Positions 39,318 through 52,676 of a stretch of DNA of 64,000 nt are shown in pieces. Every line of letters begins with the position of its first letter. Positions within the stretch are counted from its first letter, which is position 1. The position numbers and the translations under genes were made by a program. The notes under the pieces are model-generated. The model made no database searches. It was not told where the DNA came from and worked only from the letters and a program-made list of their open reading frames with translations. The DNA comes from Sycobia sp. Sy_11 (taxonomy: Eukaryota > Arthropoda > Insecta > Hymenoptera > Epichrysomallidae). The stretch covers positions 362,001 to 426,000 of the forward strand of contig JACCIC010000209.1 in the NCBI GenBank assembly GCA_018907035.1, in the 5' to 3' direction.

Positions 39318-39691
39318 TATCTATGCGCGACGCGCATAAAAACGAGAACTTCAGTTACGCTGTTGTATGTATATATATACGTTTGCGATTTCACCCCGGT
39401 GGAACTTGGCGAGGCGCGCAATTTCATTCAATTACGCGTCGATATTGAGGCGGCACAAGTAATTCTCTCACATACGCCCCAACTCCGTGCCGATTATGCG
39501 CCAACGAACAATTTGACACAATCCATTAAAACGCACGGCTGTATACATCACACACACATATATATATAGTGTTAGCGCACCCGCGCGAAAAGCCACGCAG
39601 TGTCTGCCGGCTTGACCTCCTTTTTCGGTCGTCACGCTGCAGTCGGTTCGTATAATCGAAAAGTGTATATACATATATATCTATATATATA

Positions 39692-39694
<3 letters not shown>

Positions 39695-39739
<45 letters not shown>
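39695..39739. repeat. (AT)22 microsatellite
   Basis: Uninterrupted. Confidence 0.96.
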
Positions 39740-39742
<3 letters not shown>

Positions 39743-41160
39743 CGCCGCTGTGCCCGCAGGACAGGTCAATATTAATCGAGATCGCGCGTGTGCGCGCGCT
39801 TTGCCGAGCCGCGGAAAAATAAGTGACAACGAATTGTACATATATATATGTATGTATGTATGTATATAGAAAATGCCCGGCCTGTTGCCACTTTATTCCC
39901 CCTTTATAATACGTCGGACACTGAAAATGTCCGCGCTCTTTTAGCTGGGACTGCAGGGAACGATTGTTCGACGCTTTTTAACTCGCGCCCCCGTTTCGCC
40001 CCGCGCGATCGCGTCTCGGGCGGCGGCACTGCCGCGCTTTTCACGCCCTTCCCCGCAATATCCGAGACATAGATTGTGGGGCGCTACTTTCTTGCTATAT
40101 ATATATATATATATATAGTTATAAATGCGCGCTACGTCTTGCCGGGCCAGGCTGCGGCTACGTATACGTCGATGTCTGAACGTGTCCGCCGATCGCTACT
40201 CGCGCGCCGACCCGACTCTCGGCGATTTCTACATAATCTCCGCGTGTGCTGATTTGCCCTTAACAGCGGAGCGCGAGCCTGTAAATTAGATCAATATTGA
40301 GCCGAGCGATCCTAATGAGAATGGCATGTTATTTCTTCAACAGGCTACACTTCATTGTGTGGTATTCGGTGACAGAATGCTTTCTATTTTTCGTTATTTC
40401 GGGGTGTCTTGTTCCCAAAACACTGCACGAAAGTCGTTCAATCATTTTGTAAGATTAAATAGATAAAAAGTTTCCCGCTGTACGCGCGGCCCGCGAGAGC
40501 AAAGGGGTATAGGGGGAGGAAAAACGACCGTCGAGCGCGGCCGGCGGAGGGGGCGGGGGGTTGGCTCGTTTATACGCCGCATACGCGGGAGCGACGGGCC
40601 GAGCGCGTCGATACGATACGTAAATTTAATTACCAGGCGCGTTCACGCTCGGCAGGAGCGGGCTGCCGTTGCGCCGCAACGCGCCCGCGCGCGCGCTACC
40701 CCCGCCCCCACCCGCGTAACTGGAGCTGCCGCTTCGCCTGCGTCAGGATACGCCGCGCTTTTTCACCTCTCCGGAGTACACGATCGTTTTTGTCGTCGTC
40801 GTCGTCGTTGTTGTTGTTGTTGTTTTTTTTTGCATTCGCCATCCGAATTTTTTCCCTCGGCTTTTTCTCGCATTATTCACGCTCGGCGGATCGTTCGGGG
40901 ATTATGTACATATGTGCGCGCGCGCGCGTGTGTGTGTGCATGGATGAGTTTTCAACGCATCGGCGTTCAATGCCCCCATCCTCCTCCCGGCCCTCGGGCT
41001 AGTTTGCGCGCCCGCGAAATTCCGTTCAACGGGTGGTCCGGAACGTTCGCTGTTTTCGGCTGCACGCGTTTGTTTGCGTCGCGAATCTGGCGAAAAATTC
41101 GAGATCGGCGCGGGTTCGGTAACCGTTTGCCTGTTTTTACGTTGATGATTCTGTCTTAAA
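39740..41160. other. CpG-rich block, no gene seen
   Basis: Contains (TA)11 at 40,096-40,118, G-rich DNA at 40,530-40,562, (GTC)n(GTT)n at 40,790-40,822 and an alternating GC/GT tract at 40,912-40,940. The frames are low complexity. Confidence 0.55.
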
Positions 41161-41263
41161 TACCGATTGTAAAATGTCAAGATATATATTCTGGAAAGAG
41201 AATTTTTTACACGCTGTCTCCATTAATCGAGCATATATGTGTTCAATTAATAGAGTACAAGAA

Positions 41264-41370
<107 letters not shown>

Positions 41371-41623
41371 ATATAAATTATATATTGATTAAATTTTCAT
41401 TTCATGCAAATATTTTCATTACAAAGCTTCAAATCTGAACAAAAATATGATTTATCCCTATAAATTTAATTTAAATTGCGTGATGTAATTTCTATAAACG
41501 CGAAAGTATAACTATGTATAGCGTAACGAATGTACAATTCGTAAAAGGGTCTGCTACCGTGCAAGTCGTTCTTACATAGTAAGGAAAGAAAGTGACCCGT
41601 GAAAATGCTCAAGCCACGACCGA

Positions 41624-41626
<3 letters not shown>

Positions 41627-41686
<60 letters not shown>
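41627..41686. repeat. (AT)30 microsatellite
   Basis: 60 bp uninterrupted, the longest AT array I see. Confidence 0.97.
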
Positions 41687-41689
<3 letters not shown>

Positions 41690-42427
41690 TATATATTATC
41701 CTTTGTTAATGCGCATGATTTGAAATTTCTTACTATTTTTATTTATTACCATTTCGATATAATACGTCTGAATACACACGCGTATATATAGCGATAAAAT
41801 GTTTATAATGCATTGAGCCGTTATAAATGTTTTATTTGTATATTAATCAAATTATATTAAATCGATATATATTACTAGTAACTGCAGTCATAATTTTACA
41901 TTATTTACTATTTCTTTAGAAAATTTTGAAAAAATAATTATAATAATTATTATTTAATAATTATAAATTTTTATTTTACAGATAGAAAATTATTGCATCA
42001 TAACTGGATTTTCTTGAAGAGCTATTTTCCCAATTAATGGAAGTATTATAATTATTCATATTAATTATCTTTATGCGCCGCGGTAGTAACTACACATTTT
42101 TCACGAATAAATAAATATTGAAATTATAGTGATGTTTACGTAAACAATCTGCAATAATTAATGTTTATGAAAGGTAAAAAACTATACATCAATTTAATTG
42201 AATTATTTTCAATTCGTTTCAGTTGGCTTCGTATAAGATAGCAAAATAAATTTTTTAATTACTCTAATAACCATTTTTATTTTACAAATATTATTTAAAA
42301 AGAACAATTATATATTAACAAATTGTGAATTAATTTCATCCTCTATAATATAACAAATAGATTTATCATATATTACTATTTAATAAACAATTTTTAGCAT
42401 TTTCAACAATGTTTATGCATTGAAATG

Positions 42428-42428
<1 letters not shown>

Positions 42429-42471
<43 letters not shown>
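42429..42471. repeat. (TA)21 microsatellite
   Basis: The last of the dense arrays, 50 bp beyond the stop codon of gene A. Confidence 0.97.
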
Positions 42472-42473
<2 letters not shown>

Positions 42474-42520
42474 TCGATCTTCATTTGAAAATTATTACAT
42501 TAAGCATTCGATATAATGAC

Positions 42521-45500
42521 TTAAGAGTTATTCGCAAGTACAAATGCGTCATGGCCCAGTATGCCCAGCATAAAGTTTTCAATATTCATCTTGAAGGCTG
42601 AAATTTTCATATACAGAGCTGGCACCTGGGTATTATCGCAAAGGGCAGGAATTTTCGAAGCAATCCCTATGAGCAAATCATTGTCAACAACAAGTGGATT
42701 GCCATCGTCGCTCTGAAAACAGTATATATTTTATATTGAAAATGTAATAAAATAAAGAAATATTTTATACATATAGTACTGAAAATTTTGTAAAATTTTC
42801 CCTTAAGAACCTAAATAAATGTCGTCCAGTTCTGCATTGCGAGCATTGCAAGACGAATTTTACGACTCGATCTTACAGAAGATTGGATAAACAAAATTCA
42901 CATAAGTCGTACCCGTCTCCTTGTAGTTACACCGATCAAGACAAAAATCTTTTAGGTAATGCGATGGCTCGGGAAAGCTACAAATATTCACTCTTTAGAG
43001 TAGATTAAGGTAACGCTCTAGATAGAATATTGTATAACTCATCGACAATGTGCAAGTTCAAAATGGAAATAACAGATTAGCTGAGCAGGGGAAAAAACAG
43101 CTGAGTCTCTCGAGAAAAGTTTTTCGGTATTAGAATTTTGGTATTAGATTGCCCAATTAATTTTTAATAAATTATTTCTTAAATCTATATATTTTTCTTA
43201 AATTAAAAACTTTGATATAGAACTCTGCTATATTTATGATAGAATCCCGAGAGCCCATTGAATGGAATCGGTAAAATTGTTAAATTTGAGCTATTTGGAA
43301 CTTCTGGGAAATTATTAATTAACCGTGATAAAAAAAAAGAAAAACTTACTTTGCAAAGGCCCACAGGGCCTTGCTCCGACGTATACCTGTACATTAAACC
43401 ACACATATTGGTGACGGTCACCTCACTAGGGTAAGACTTCGCGCAGTCGTTATCCAAAAGAAGGGTAACTTGTCGAAATCTTAGCTCCGGACTTAAAGCT
43501 CCAGTCACGTCGTACGACGTTGAGGAATTTCTGTTCGGGTTATCGTACAGTAGATACAGTCCAAACCCGCTCACTGTCGCTTCTGCTGTAAATATACTGC
43601 CGGGATCTGCCAATCTAACTTGGCTCACGTGTGGATTTTGTCCAAGGCCGACTCCCTTTTTCAACTAGAAAACAGCAATAAGTTTTTCCTTTATTTTTAG
43701 AAATATTAATTATATTTTAATGCAACAAATGATCAACTATAATTCGTCATATTTGGGTCTATTATAACTCTTAAAAGGGAATATTTGTCAAAAAGAGTAT
43801 GGATATCATCTTTATATCCTGCATAAGCAAATACTGAAATCAGTAGAATGAGTGTTTATCCATTAAAATTGAGCAGGCAACCTATAAATTTATCAAACTA
43901 ACAATAATATACTATAATATAAATTTTACTTTCAATTACTTTTCATATTCAGTTAAATTTATAATAATTAGATTCGCTCTTCGTGAACTTTATTATATAT
44001 ATTAAAAAGTCTTAAAAATCTTAAATGAAACAATTCATATGCTTTCTGTATATTAATATTTTCCCTATACTTCGTTAGTCTTTATTAAAGAGCAAAAACA
44101 TTCAGAAAAATGTAATAATCGTTTAAAAAAAATTTCAGTTTGCAAGATTAATAACGAACTTTTAACTAACTAAATAAAATCATATATGATTGTATAATAC
44201 ATTGTACAAATGAATTATCGCCATTTTTAATGAACTTCCAGAGACTTGGTCGAAGTCTTTCATAAAGTTAAAATAAGTGTTCTTACTGATTTATTTTCTC
44301 GTAAGCACAAGTACTATTTAAAACTATCCCAATTTACCTCTGCGACAGCCACATTGAAGTAGAGGAATTTTTTATCGTAGCTCGTGAAAAATATTTGCTG
44401 TATATATAACAAAGGTGGAGATCTAATAGCGGCATCGTGTATTCCCACGACAGCGGCAAATATCCACGGCTGTAATTCGCCGCTGGGCAGCAGGAAGATA
44501 TTGGCAGCAGATATTATATGCTTGTCCGATATTATAGCACCGCCGCCTAGTAGATTATAATGGACATTAACGCCGCGTTGTAATCCTACTATCGAAGCAT
44601 GATAGGTGAAACTATTAGACGGTGCCGGTACCCCATTCAGGATAGCTTCTTCACTTAGTGCTGAAACTAAAATTAAAAATTGTCATTATATAAGGTATAA
44701 AAATATCGTTCCAGTATATTGAGCTAATAAATCAAATAATTAATTGACAACTGGAACATACTGCTATTATTCAATATCAATTTGAGTTGTAGGAAAGCGT
44801 TAATGCTTGAAATAAGGTCGAGAAAATTCAATGATGATGTAAATTCTATACTCCATCGATTTCAGTCTGCAGAGGTTTCGTCAAATTTCATTTTATAAAA
44901 GTGAAAATTATGCAAATAATCTAAATGCTAATCATTTATAAAATCATATTTGATATTGATAATTTTATTTGATTTTACTACTTTCCTTTTTTGTAGTGTA
45001 TTGTGCAACTTGTTCAAATAAAAATATAGTCGAATGTTTCACACTTGCGCGATTTTTTTTCAAATTGAACAAAAAAACAATGATCGCTAATTAGAAAGGA
45101 CTTTGCCAATAATTCCAAAACTATATACATATAAGGTTGTAATAATTTATAAAATTATTCTGTTATAACAGTATTTAATTAAATATAATGGAAATGAAGG
45201 TTCATTTCATTGACAAAACATAATATATTATCCTTTCCTTATATTAATTTCCTATACTCTAGGTGAAACCAGTTATTTTACACTCCCCTTATGTATTTTA
45301 GTTTCTTCTAAAGGTTTTTTTTTAATATATAAAACTATCAAAAAATATTTCATCTTTTTTTTTGTGCTTTATAGATTTTTCCTGGTTTTAGCGGTAAAAA
45401 TCCAGTTTTTCCTATATTTTACTTCGATACAGGTAAGCTCATGTTTTTTGAATTTTTCAATTACTCCATTCCGGATTTACACCAATTAATTTCTTGCAGT

Positions 45501-45585
45501 ATAAGTATAGAAATTCCTTACCAGAATTGGACGAATACAACAGATGAACTGCAAAAATAATAACAATCCTTTCAACAAAAGCCAT
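42521..45585 (-). CDS. Serine protease homologue A (S1A pseudoprotease), 4 exons
   Basis: Four exons on the minus strand: 45585-45522, 44666-44338, 43664-43350 and 42712-42521, all with GT-AG introns, phases 1, 0, 0. They join to 300 codons (299 residues). Residues 1-21 form a hydrophobic signal peptide (MAFVERIVIIFAVHLL...). The fold is trypsin/chymotrypsin-like: pseudo-N-terminus EAILNG at 28-33, GGGAIIS at 62-68 (family CGGSLIS), SAANIF at 74-79 (family TAAHC), NVAVAE at 126-131 (family DIALL), TVSGFG (family TVSGWG) near 161-166, and CKSDDGNPL from 235 (family CxGDSGGPL). The catalytic positions thus read Asn77 for His57, Asn126 for Asp102 and Asp239 for Ser195, so the protein should be proteolytically dead. 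Cys42 and Cys58 are Gly and Ile. Cys205/219 and Cys235/261 match the 168-182 and 191-220 disulfides. It is probably secreted; its role is unknown. Confidence 0.87.
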
Positions 45586-46644
45586 GTTTTTGACGAGAAG
45601 TTTATCCTCGCGTACACTATAAAGTTATATCCTATAGATTCTAATAATATAACTACATATTATTTTGTAATATATAGTTATATACTTATATGCTTCATGA
45701 AATAAACAAGGTTGCTTCGGAAATTTATGCGACATACTTGGTTTTTTTCCATTCAATGGGAAACCTCGTTATATTTTGCATCATTTAAAATACATTAATA
45801 TAAATATACAATTATTGTTAGTATCATATACCAAATACGCTTAGTAATTTAATGTATTTAAACTTTGGAGTGTATGTAAAATTAGCTTTCGAGAGTGTGT
45901 TTTTTTATATCTTCAAGGCCATAGCGCTAAGAATTAGGTTTAGAACAAAACTATTATGGTGGTTTGAAAAAATAAAAATGTAAATTAATTTTAATATTAC
46001 TACAAAGCACACATTGATTAAATCGGATACAATGATTTTTAGCAAATATTTTGACTCGTGCAGATACTCTTGACTCAGATTACGTAATCTTAAAATTATC
46101 TACTCTTTTAGAATCTAAAGTCTAATCTGCATGTTCCTATCAAAAGCTCATAAATTTTCATATAAATGAAGGGTATGATAAAAGTTATAGTTATCGAAAT
46201 TTTCATTCATTCATACCAAGGATATTCTACATTGAATTCAGTGTTAAAAATGTATCTTTCAACCTATAAAGGTCTAGTAAAATCTTCATCGTAAAATGAC
46301 TTGCCAAATTAATGTCAAGAACTTTAAAATTTTATCTCAACCCCTTCCCCTCGCAACGCTGTTTTCGACCGTTATCATTGTCTTCATTCATCCTTTCATA
46401 TTATTCAATAAACCAGTATATATAATATAAAAAGGAAATTCATTAGTATTTTCTAGGATATAGATTTGTAAATATGATTTCAACAAATTTATGTAAAATG
46501 AATTATTATAAATTATCAATAAATATCAACTGCAATAGAAAATTCGTTCATTGATAGACTTTGAAATACAAATATGTAACAGATTCATATTAATGAGTAA
46601 AATCTCAGATCTTTTTAACTAAAAATTACTACAGTATTAAAGTA
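45586..46644. other. Intergenic spacer between genes B and A
   Basis: 1.06 kb, AT-rich. It should hold the promoter of gene A and the 3' UTR of gene B. No element was recognised. Confidence 0.6.
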
Positions 46645-49600
46645 TTATAGATTATTGTCTAGCACTAATGAATCAGCTGGAATAACTCCATCGATAAAAT
46701 TATCTATCTTTTCCTTGAAAGCAGAAATCTTAACGTAAAGAGCTGCAAAAACAGTATTATCACAATTGGGTATAATGATAGATGCAATCCCTATTAGTAA
46801 ATCGTCTGCAACAAGTGGATTGCCAGTATCGCCCTGTAAAACATATGTTGTTATTAGATTTTTATATAATAATAAATAAAATGTATAAAGTATTTATTGT
46901 TACGCTTGAATACAAAGGCAGTCAACATATGGTGAACTTTACTTTAATATTGTGGTGTTAATTATTCAAGTCATTTTGTGTGGTTTTAGAGAAGTTTTTC
47001 TTATAATTTGACTTTCTTTGACTTAGGTTAATACAATTAAATATATTATTTCTTAAATAAAAATTTTCATTCTTATTATTTTCAACGTGGAGATTCACGC
47101 GAGATGCTATTTGAACATTAAAATTGGACCTTCAAATGATCTTCAATTTAACACTGAATGAAAAGGTTCAGGCCGGCATTTTTTAAAACCTTGATTTACA
47201 AAAACTTTTATGTGAAACTTGTTTGGATATCTCGCCATTGAAGCACGATATTACATCAAGCCTCAAGATATATGGGCTACCCTGTATATATGTCCTATAG
47301 TTATCTTTATTTTGTTCTATTTAATATTTTTGAAAAAGTGAATTTTGTGTTAATAATTTAGAAACTTACTTTGCAAATTCCCACATGCCCTTCTTCATCG
47401 GGCTCCCTTTCCATTACGCCACATACATTTTTTGCGGTTACATTCTTGGGGTACGACATTGCACACTGATGATCAGGAAGAATCTTAACTTTTCGATACC
47501 TTAGTACCGGACTGAAAGTTCCGCTTTTCACAATCGGCGTTGGAAAATGTGGATCTGGTTTAGTTTTAATTTGATAGAAACCAAATCCGCTTACTGTTAC
47601 CTCCGTGATAGAAACTTCATAAGGTGAGGGTATCCTAAGTTTGCTCACGAATGGATTTTGTTTAAGACGATCATCCTCTGCTAACTAGTAATAATTAACA
47701 TGCTTCTTAATTATTTATATAATTATGACATAGAATAAAGTATATCGTTTAATGTTGCATTTGATTACTTTGTAAACTTATTTTAACTTAGTACTTATTA
47801 ATATAATATTACTTTTTCTACACTTTTCAACAACAAAAATTTTACAAAATTCGAAGGGTGTGAAAATAAAATGCTTGGTATTATAGGTATAAAATTAATG
47901 TTTACGAACTGTTTTTCGGTCGGAAAAGTGGATTTCATGGATCGCTAATTGAACAAAATTTTAAATGATGAGGAAAATTCTGTGTAAAAACAAATTGAAT
48001 CGCTTTGTATCACGATTTGAGACATATGAGAAATGTATTGTGATGAACTCGTACGTTTGCAAGAGTTTATTTCTCAGCTTCATTCACAGTCAACCTGTGA
48101 AATACACTTTTATCGTCTTGATTACAAAAGTAACTATTTCTGTCATATTTGTTGGTGAAATATCATATTACTCGTTTGTATTTAATATTCGCACCATGAA
48201 TGTCTGTTAAACCCTCTTCGTGTGGTGAAAAGACACATATGCGGATACGAGAGGAAAAGTATATAATACGAGTACGTTTGTATGGAGACCGTTAAAAAAT
48301 TAACTTTAATATTATTTACTTTGGGCGCGAAATAATCAACTGTGATATAGTAATCTAGCCCACAATAATAACAATTCATTATTTTCAGTAATTTCAATCA
48401 AAGGAAAAACACTCTGAAAGATATTTTGGATACAATCAATTGACATCTCTAACTGGACTTACCTCGGCTATAGCAATATTGGAATACATAAATGTTAGGT
48501 CAACGCTTGGGAAAAGAATACGTTCTATATCTATCGTATTGTCAACGTAATCGCGGATATTTTCTGTTCCCACAATAATGGCAAACCTCCATGGCTGCAA
48601 TTTACCAGTAGATAATATAAATATACTAGCAGCAGATATTGCATGTTTATCTGAAATTATGGCACCACCGCCCAGTAGAGTAGGTTCACCGTTATCCTTT
48701 GTAAATCCTACTACTGTAGCTTGGTAGGTGAAACTAGGTAGTGGTGCAGGAATACCACCCACAATAGCTTCATTATCTAAAGCGGCAGCTAAAAGTAATA
48801 TAAAAGATTAGGAAAGTATAATTCATTCATAAAAAAGTTATTCTAATAATTATAGCATTATAGTATTTGCTTTGTTCTTGATTTACTTATAGTTGTTCGT
48901 GTATTACAGTCAGTGTACGTAATTTAAACAACAGTATATGATGGCCTTGTATCATATAGAATATGTCTATGCTGCATCCAGCAGCACCCCCAATATATTA
49001 TTAACATTAAGAATAATTTAATATTTTATAAATTCAAGCAATTACATAAATATGACGCTGTTATTTGGTTTTGGTGCAACGATGATAAAAAGATGAAAGA
49101 AGGAGCTGTTTTGTAAGCAACGAAAACGCTCCTTTTTTATTTTCACTCCCTCCAGAGATAAATTTTCCTGGAAGTTTTTAAATATAAATACCGGAACCCT
49201 GAGGTCGAATATTCATTATCGATTTCAATTTCGAGTAATTTGATAGCTATTACATTACGATTTTCCGGCTTTTATTTAAATTTTTAGAACTACGATGTTG
49301 TGTGGACTTTTTGAGACTTAGTTTTATTTCTGGATTTCGCCGTGTTTTTTATTATTATTACATAGGCTTATGTTCATTAGATTTTAGAGTATATTTCAGA
49401 GTTAACAGTAAGGTCAATTATTGGTATTAAATGATATAAACATTTTTAATAATTATTCAATAATTTATCATTTCTTGTAAACCATACAACCTTGTTTATA
49501 CACCGGCTCCATTTGGACCAAATTAAAAACTGGGGCAAACTAGCGGATATGAATCGGGTGTCACTCGTCGTTGAAGGGTGGGGTGTCACGTGTTTGATAA

Positions 49601-49660
49601 GATGAAAACCACATAGACGAATTTAGTATTCATTATACAGATAAATTAGATTATTATCTG

Positions 49661-49709
<49 letters not shown>

Positions 49710-52619
49710 ATTTCAGGAAAGTTCCAACTATTATTCAATTTACGAATAATTAAAATTGTTATGTTTTCCTTACTTATTATCAATATATATTTTTTCCTTA
49801 TTTATTAGCAATAAATTCTTCAAAGTATTAAAAAGTTAGAAATAAAGTAATGAATGGCTAGCATTTATAAGCATGCCACAATTATTCTAAGATTGGCTAT
49901 GACAGCGATTGCTGTTTAATAATTTAGGATGTCTAGGTGACAATCGAATGCACGATTATTTTCTCTGAATTTATAACGCTGTATGAAACTTCTCACATTG
50001 AATCCATTAAACATTCTTCAGATAAACAGATTGTATCAATGTAAATGATTTTAACAGGAATTCACAAGTGTGCTTACTTATAGCAATTCATTTTAAAATT
50101 TTATTATGCGGTGATTATGAATACAAACATAATTTAGATATCTTCATCAAAAAGAATGTTTACATTCATTTTGTGCTTATATATTGAATTCAAAATCAAT
50201 TACTTATTTCTTTTAATTACAAAAAAGTATATGTAAATTAACAGATATTTTTATCGGTCTTACAATCTATCTAAAATAATATATTACGACAGTCAAACTG
50301 TCCTGGTTTATAATTACCCCCCGAATCGGAAGTAAAAATTACTACAAATTTAATAATAAATTAAATTTGAATAAACTAAAAATAATAAATATAATAAAAA
50401 TAAAAAAATGAATATACTTCAATTTCTGAAGATGGACCAAAACGGTTCAAAACGTCGGACGGAGAATCAGGAAGATTCGATAAATTTAGATGGTGGGGCA
50501 GTTAGGTTATCCTTTGCTAACTCAATATATTGATGATTTTTATTTTTATATTTATATGTATATTTTGATTATATTCTTATCTTATGTTATTTTATTTTTC
50601 ATTTATTGTTATTCGTAACAGTAAAGTTTTATATGAGATTTTACGGAGGTGATTATAAACAAGGACAATCTGATTAGTATTATAATTACATTAATTAAGA
50701 AATATTTTTATCGATTTTACAGTCTTAAGAAAATTTACAACAGTGGATATAAGGAAAATTTTTAGTTCTTAAAAGGTATATGTATATTTTGAAATATTGT
50801 ACATAATCTAATTCACGTGTACGTTGTAAATATATATAAGTCTCGGTGGGGCTTGTATACTAATTAAAATATAATTCCGATGCTTTTGAATGCTCTCTAT
50901 AGATACTAGTTTCAATTGGAACAATGCATTTAATTTGAATAAAAACCTACTGATATTCAACGTATATCTAGAGCAATTATTTCTGAACACGTTTAATGTT
51001 CGATTTTATTTCATAATGTTATTAACTCTTTAGTTCCAGTATAGATCTTGAATTCTCTTGGAACTCACAAATGTGCATTCAATAAGATCGCTTAAACATG
51101 AATTTTATTTAATATTTATCGAAGAATTTTGTCCTCCAGGATGGTGATCCTGTGAACGCCATGTTAGGAGCGAAGCTATTCGGAACGTAGAATAGATGAG
51201 ATTCCAAACGTGTTTTTCGAAGTAGTATTCTATGATTTAGTTCATCTAATTGAAATTATAGAATAAAGAGATGAATAGGAATCCAGTTGATTTTTAGTAA
51301 CTACTAAGTATTATTCATGAATTTCCAAGAGGATGCGCAGCTACCCCTTGCATATATAGTGTACTTCAATGTTTTCATACTTGTCCAACCACAGTTTATT
51401 AATATACCTTTTTTAGAAATTACGAGATGTTTATTTGTTTTCAATGACTTGTTATTGCTTCAATACGTTGGTTTTCTGAAAGTTTCCTCAAAGTAGTTAT
51501 ACGCACGGAGAATCGAAGAGCATCTTCTGTATATTCACTTCATTGAATTTGTATTATCTCCTTACTCCCACGAACGGTCTGAGGAAAACTCTATTCTCAT
51601 AAATATAGTGCAATGCTAATCATGTACAATATATTTTTTTTTGTAAATGCTGATGTATTTATAGTGTATTATTTTTAAGGTACAATATTATTTAGTGATC
51701 CAGAGCGTTTGAATTAGATATCTTTCATATGCATTAATCCGTATTTATGGAAATATAATAATATCTCCGACCATTATGCAACTTGATTCCAAAGTGTTCT
51801 CATAATAGTCCATACACAAAATTGCCACATGTACATACACCAATCTTCTTCAATGCGTCAAAGATGTAGTGGCATTATCATTCATTAGGCAGGCTTACGC
51901 ACACTCCAATCCACTGTGACTTCTTGCCCCTGTTTGGTACTCACTATGATCTATCACCTACGAAGATCACAGTATTGAAAAATTCGTATCAGCCAAAGCA
52001 TAGTATCTCACACGAAGAAGCTTATGGAATTCCAGCCAAACTACTTCCAGTAGCCTATCCACGATGTTCGATCAAGCTTCCGTTCCAGTTTACAATCGCC
52101 GTGGGATAAAACTTTCTAATAGTCATACTGCTAAATGTATGGTATAGCTTTGACATTAAAGGTCGTAAACTTAGTACTCTAAAGCATGCATTCAAATGTT
52201 GCGTATTGTGTTATTCGTAATATTTTATACCAGTGAGGAAATAGAGAAAATGTGTTAATATGGGTATTAAAACAAAAAATTTTCTAGCGATTAACAATTC
52301 ACTCGATACATTGTTGAATAATTTCCAATTCAAATTTTAAATAAAGTTTTTTTAATTAACCTGCATAAAACCCTGAGCTATTGTGTTTAACCGATTCTAC
52401 TATAGGGGGAATGACGGCCTAGCTTGTTATAAAATTATTTTATTCATACAAGCTTATATAACTTTATGTCTATTTACTTTAATCAAACACGTAACCATAA
52501 AAATAAAATGTCTTTTTGATAACTTAGCTATTTAAAAAATTTTTCTCTAATCTTTCTTGGAGTTCTTATATAAAAAATGGTGGAAAATGAAGAATTTTTA
52601 TAAAATAGTATAAAGAGAT

Positions 52620-52676
<57 letters not shown>

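Noticed and set aside
40790..41159. Overlapping open frames with Ser/Leu repeats near 40.8 kb
   Set aside because: They start in a (GTC)n(GTT)n array and lie in a CpG block. Open in three frames; no conserved motif.
51924..52109. 61-codon plus-strand frame in intron 1 of gene B
   Set aside because: No similarity to a family I recognise. It may be part of a decayed element, but nothing diagnostic is visible.
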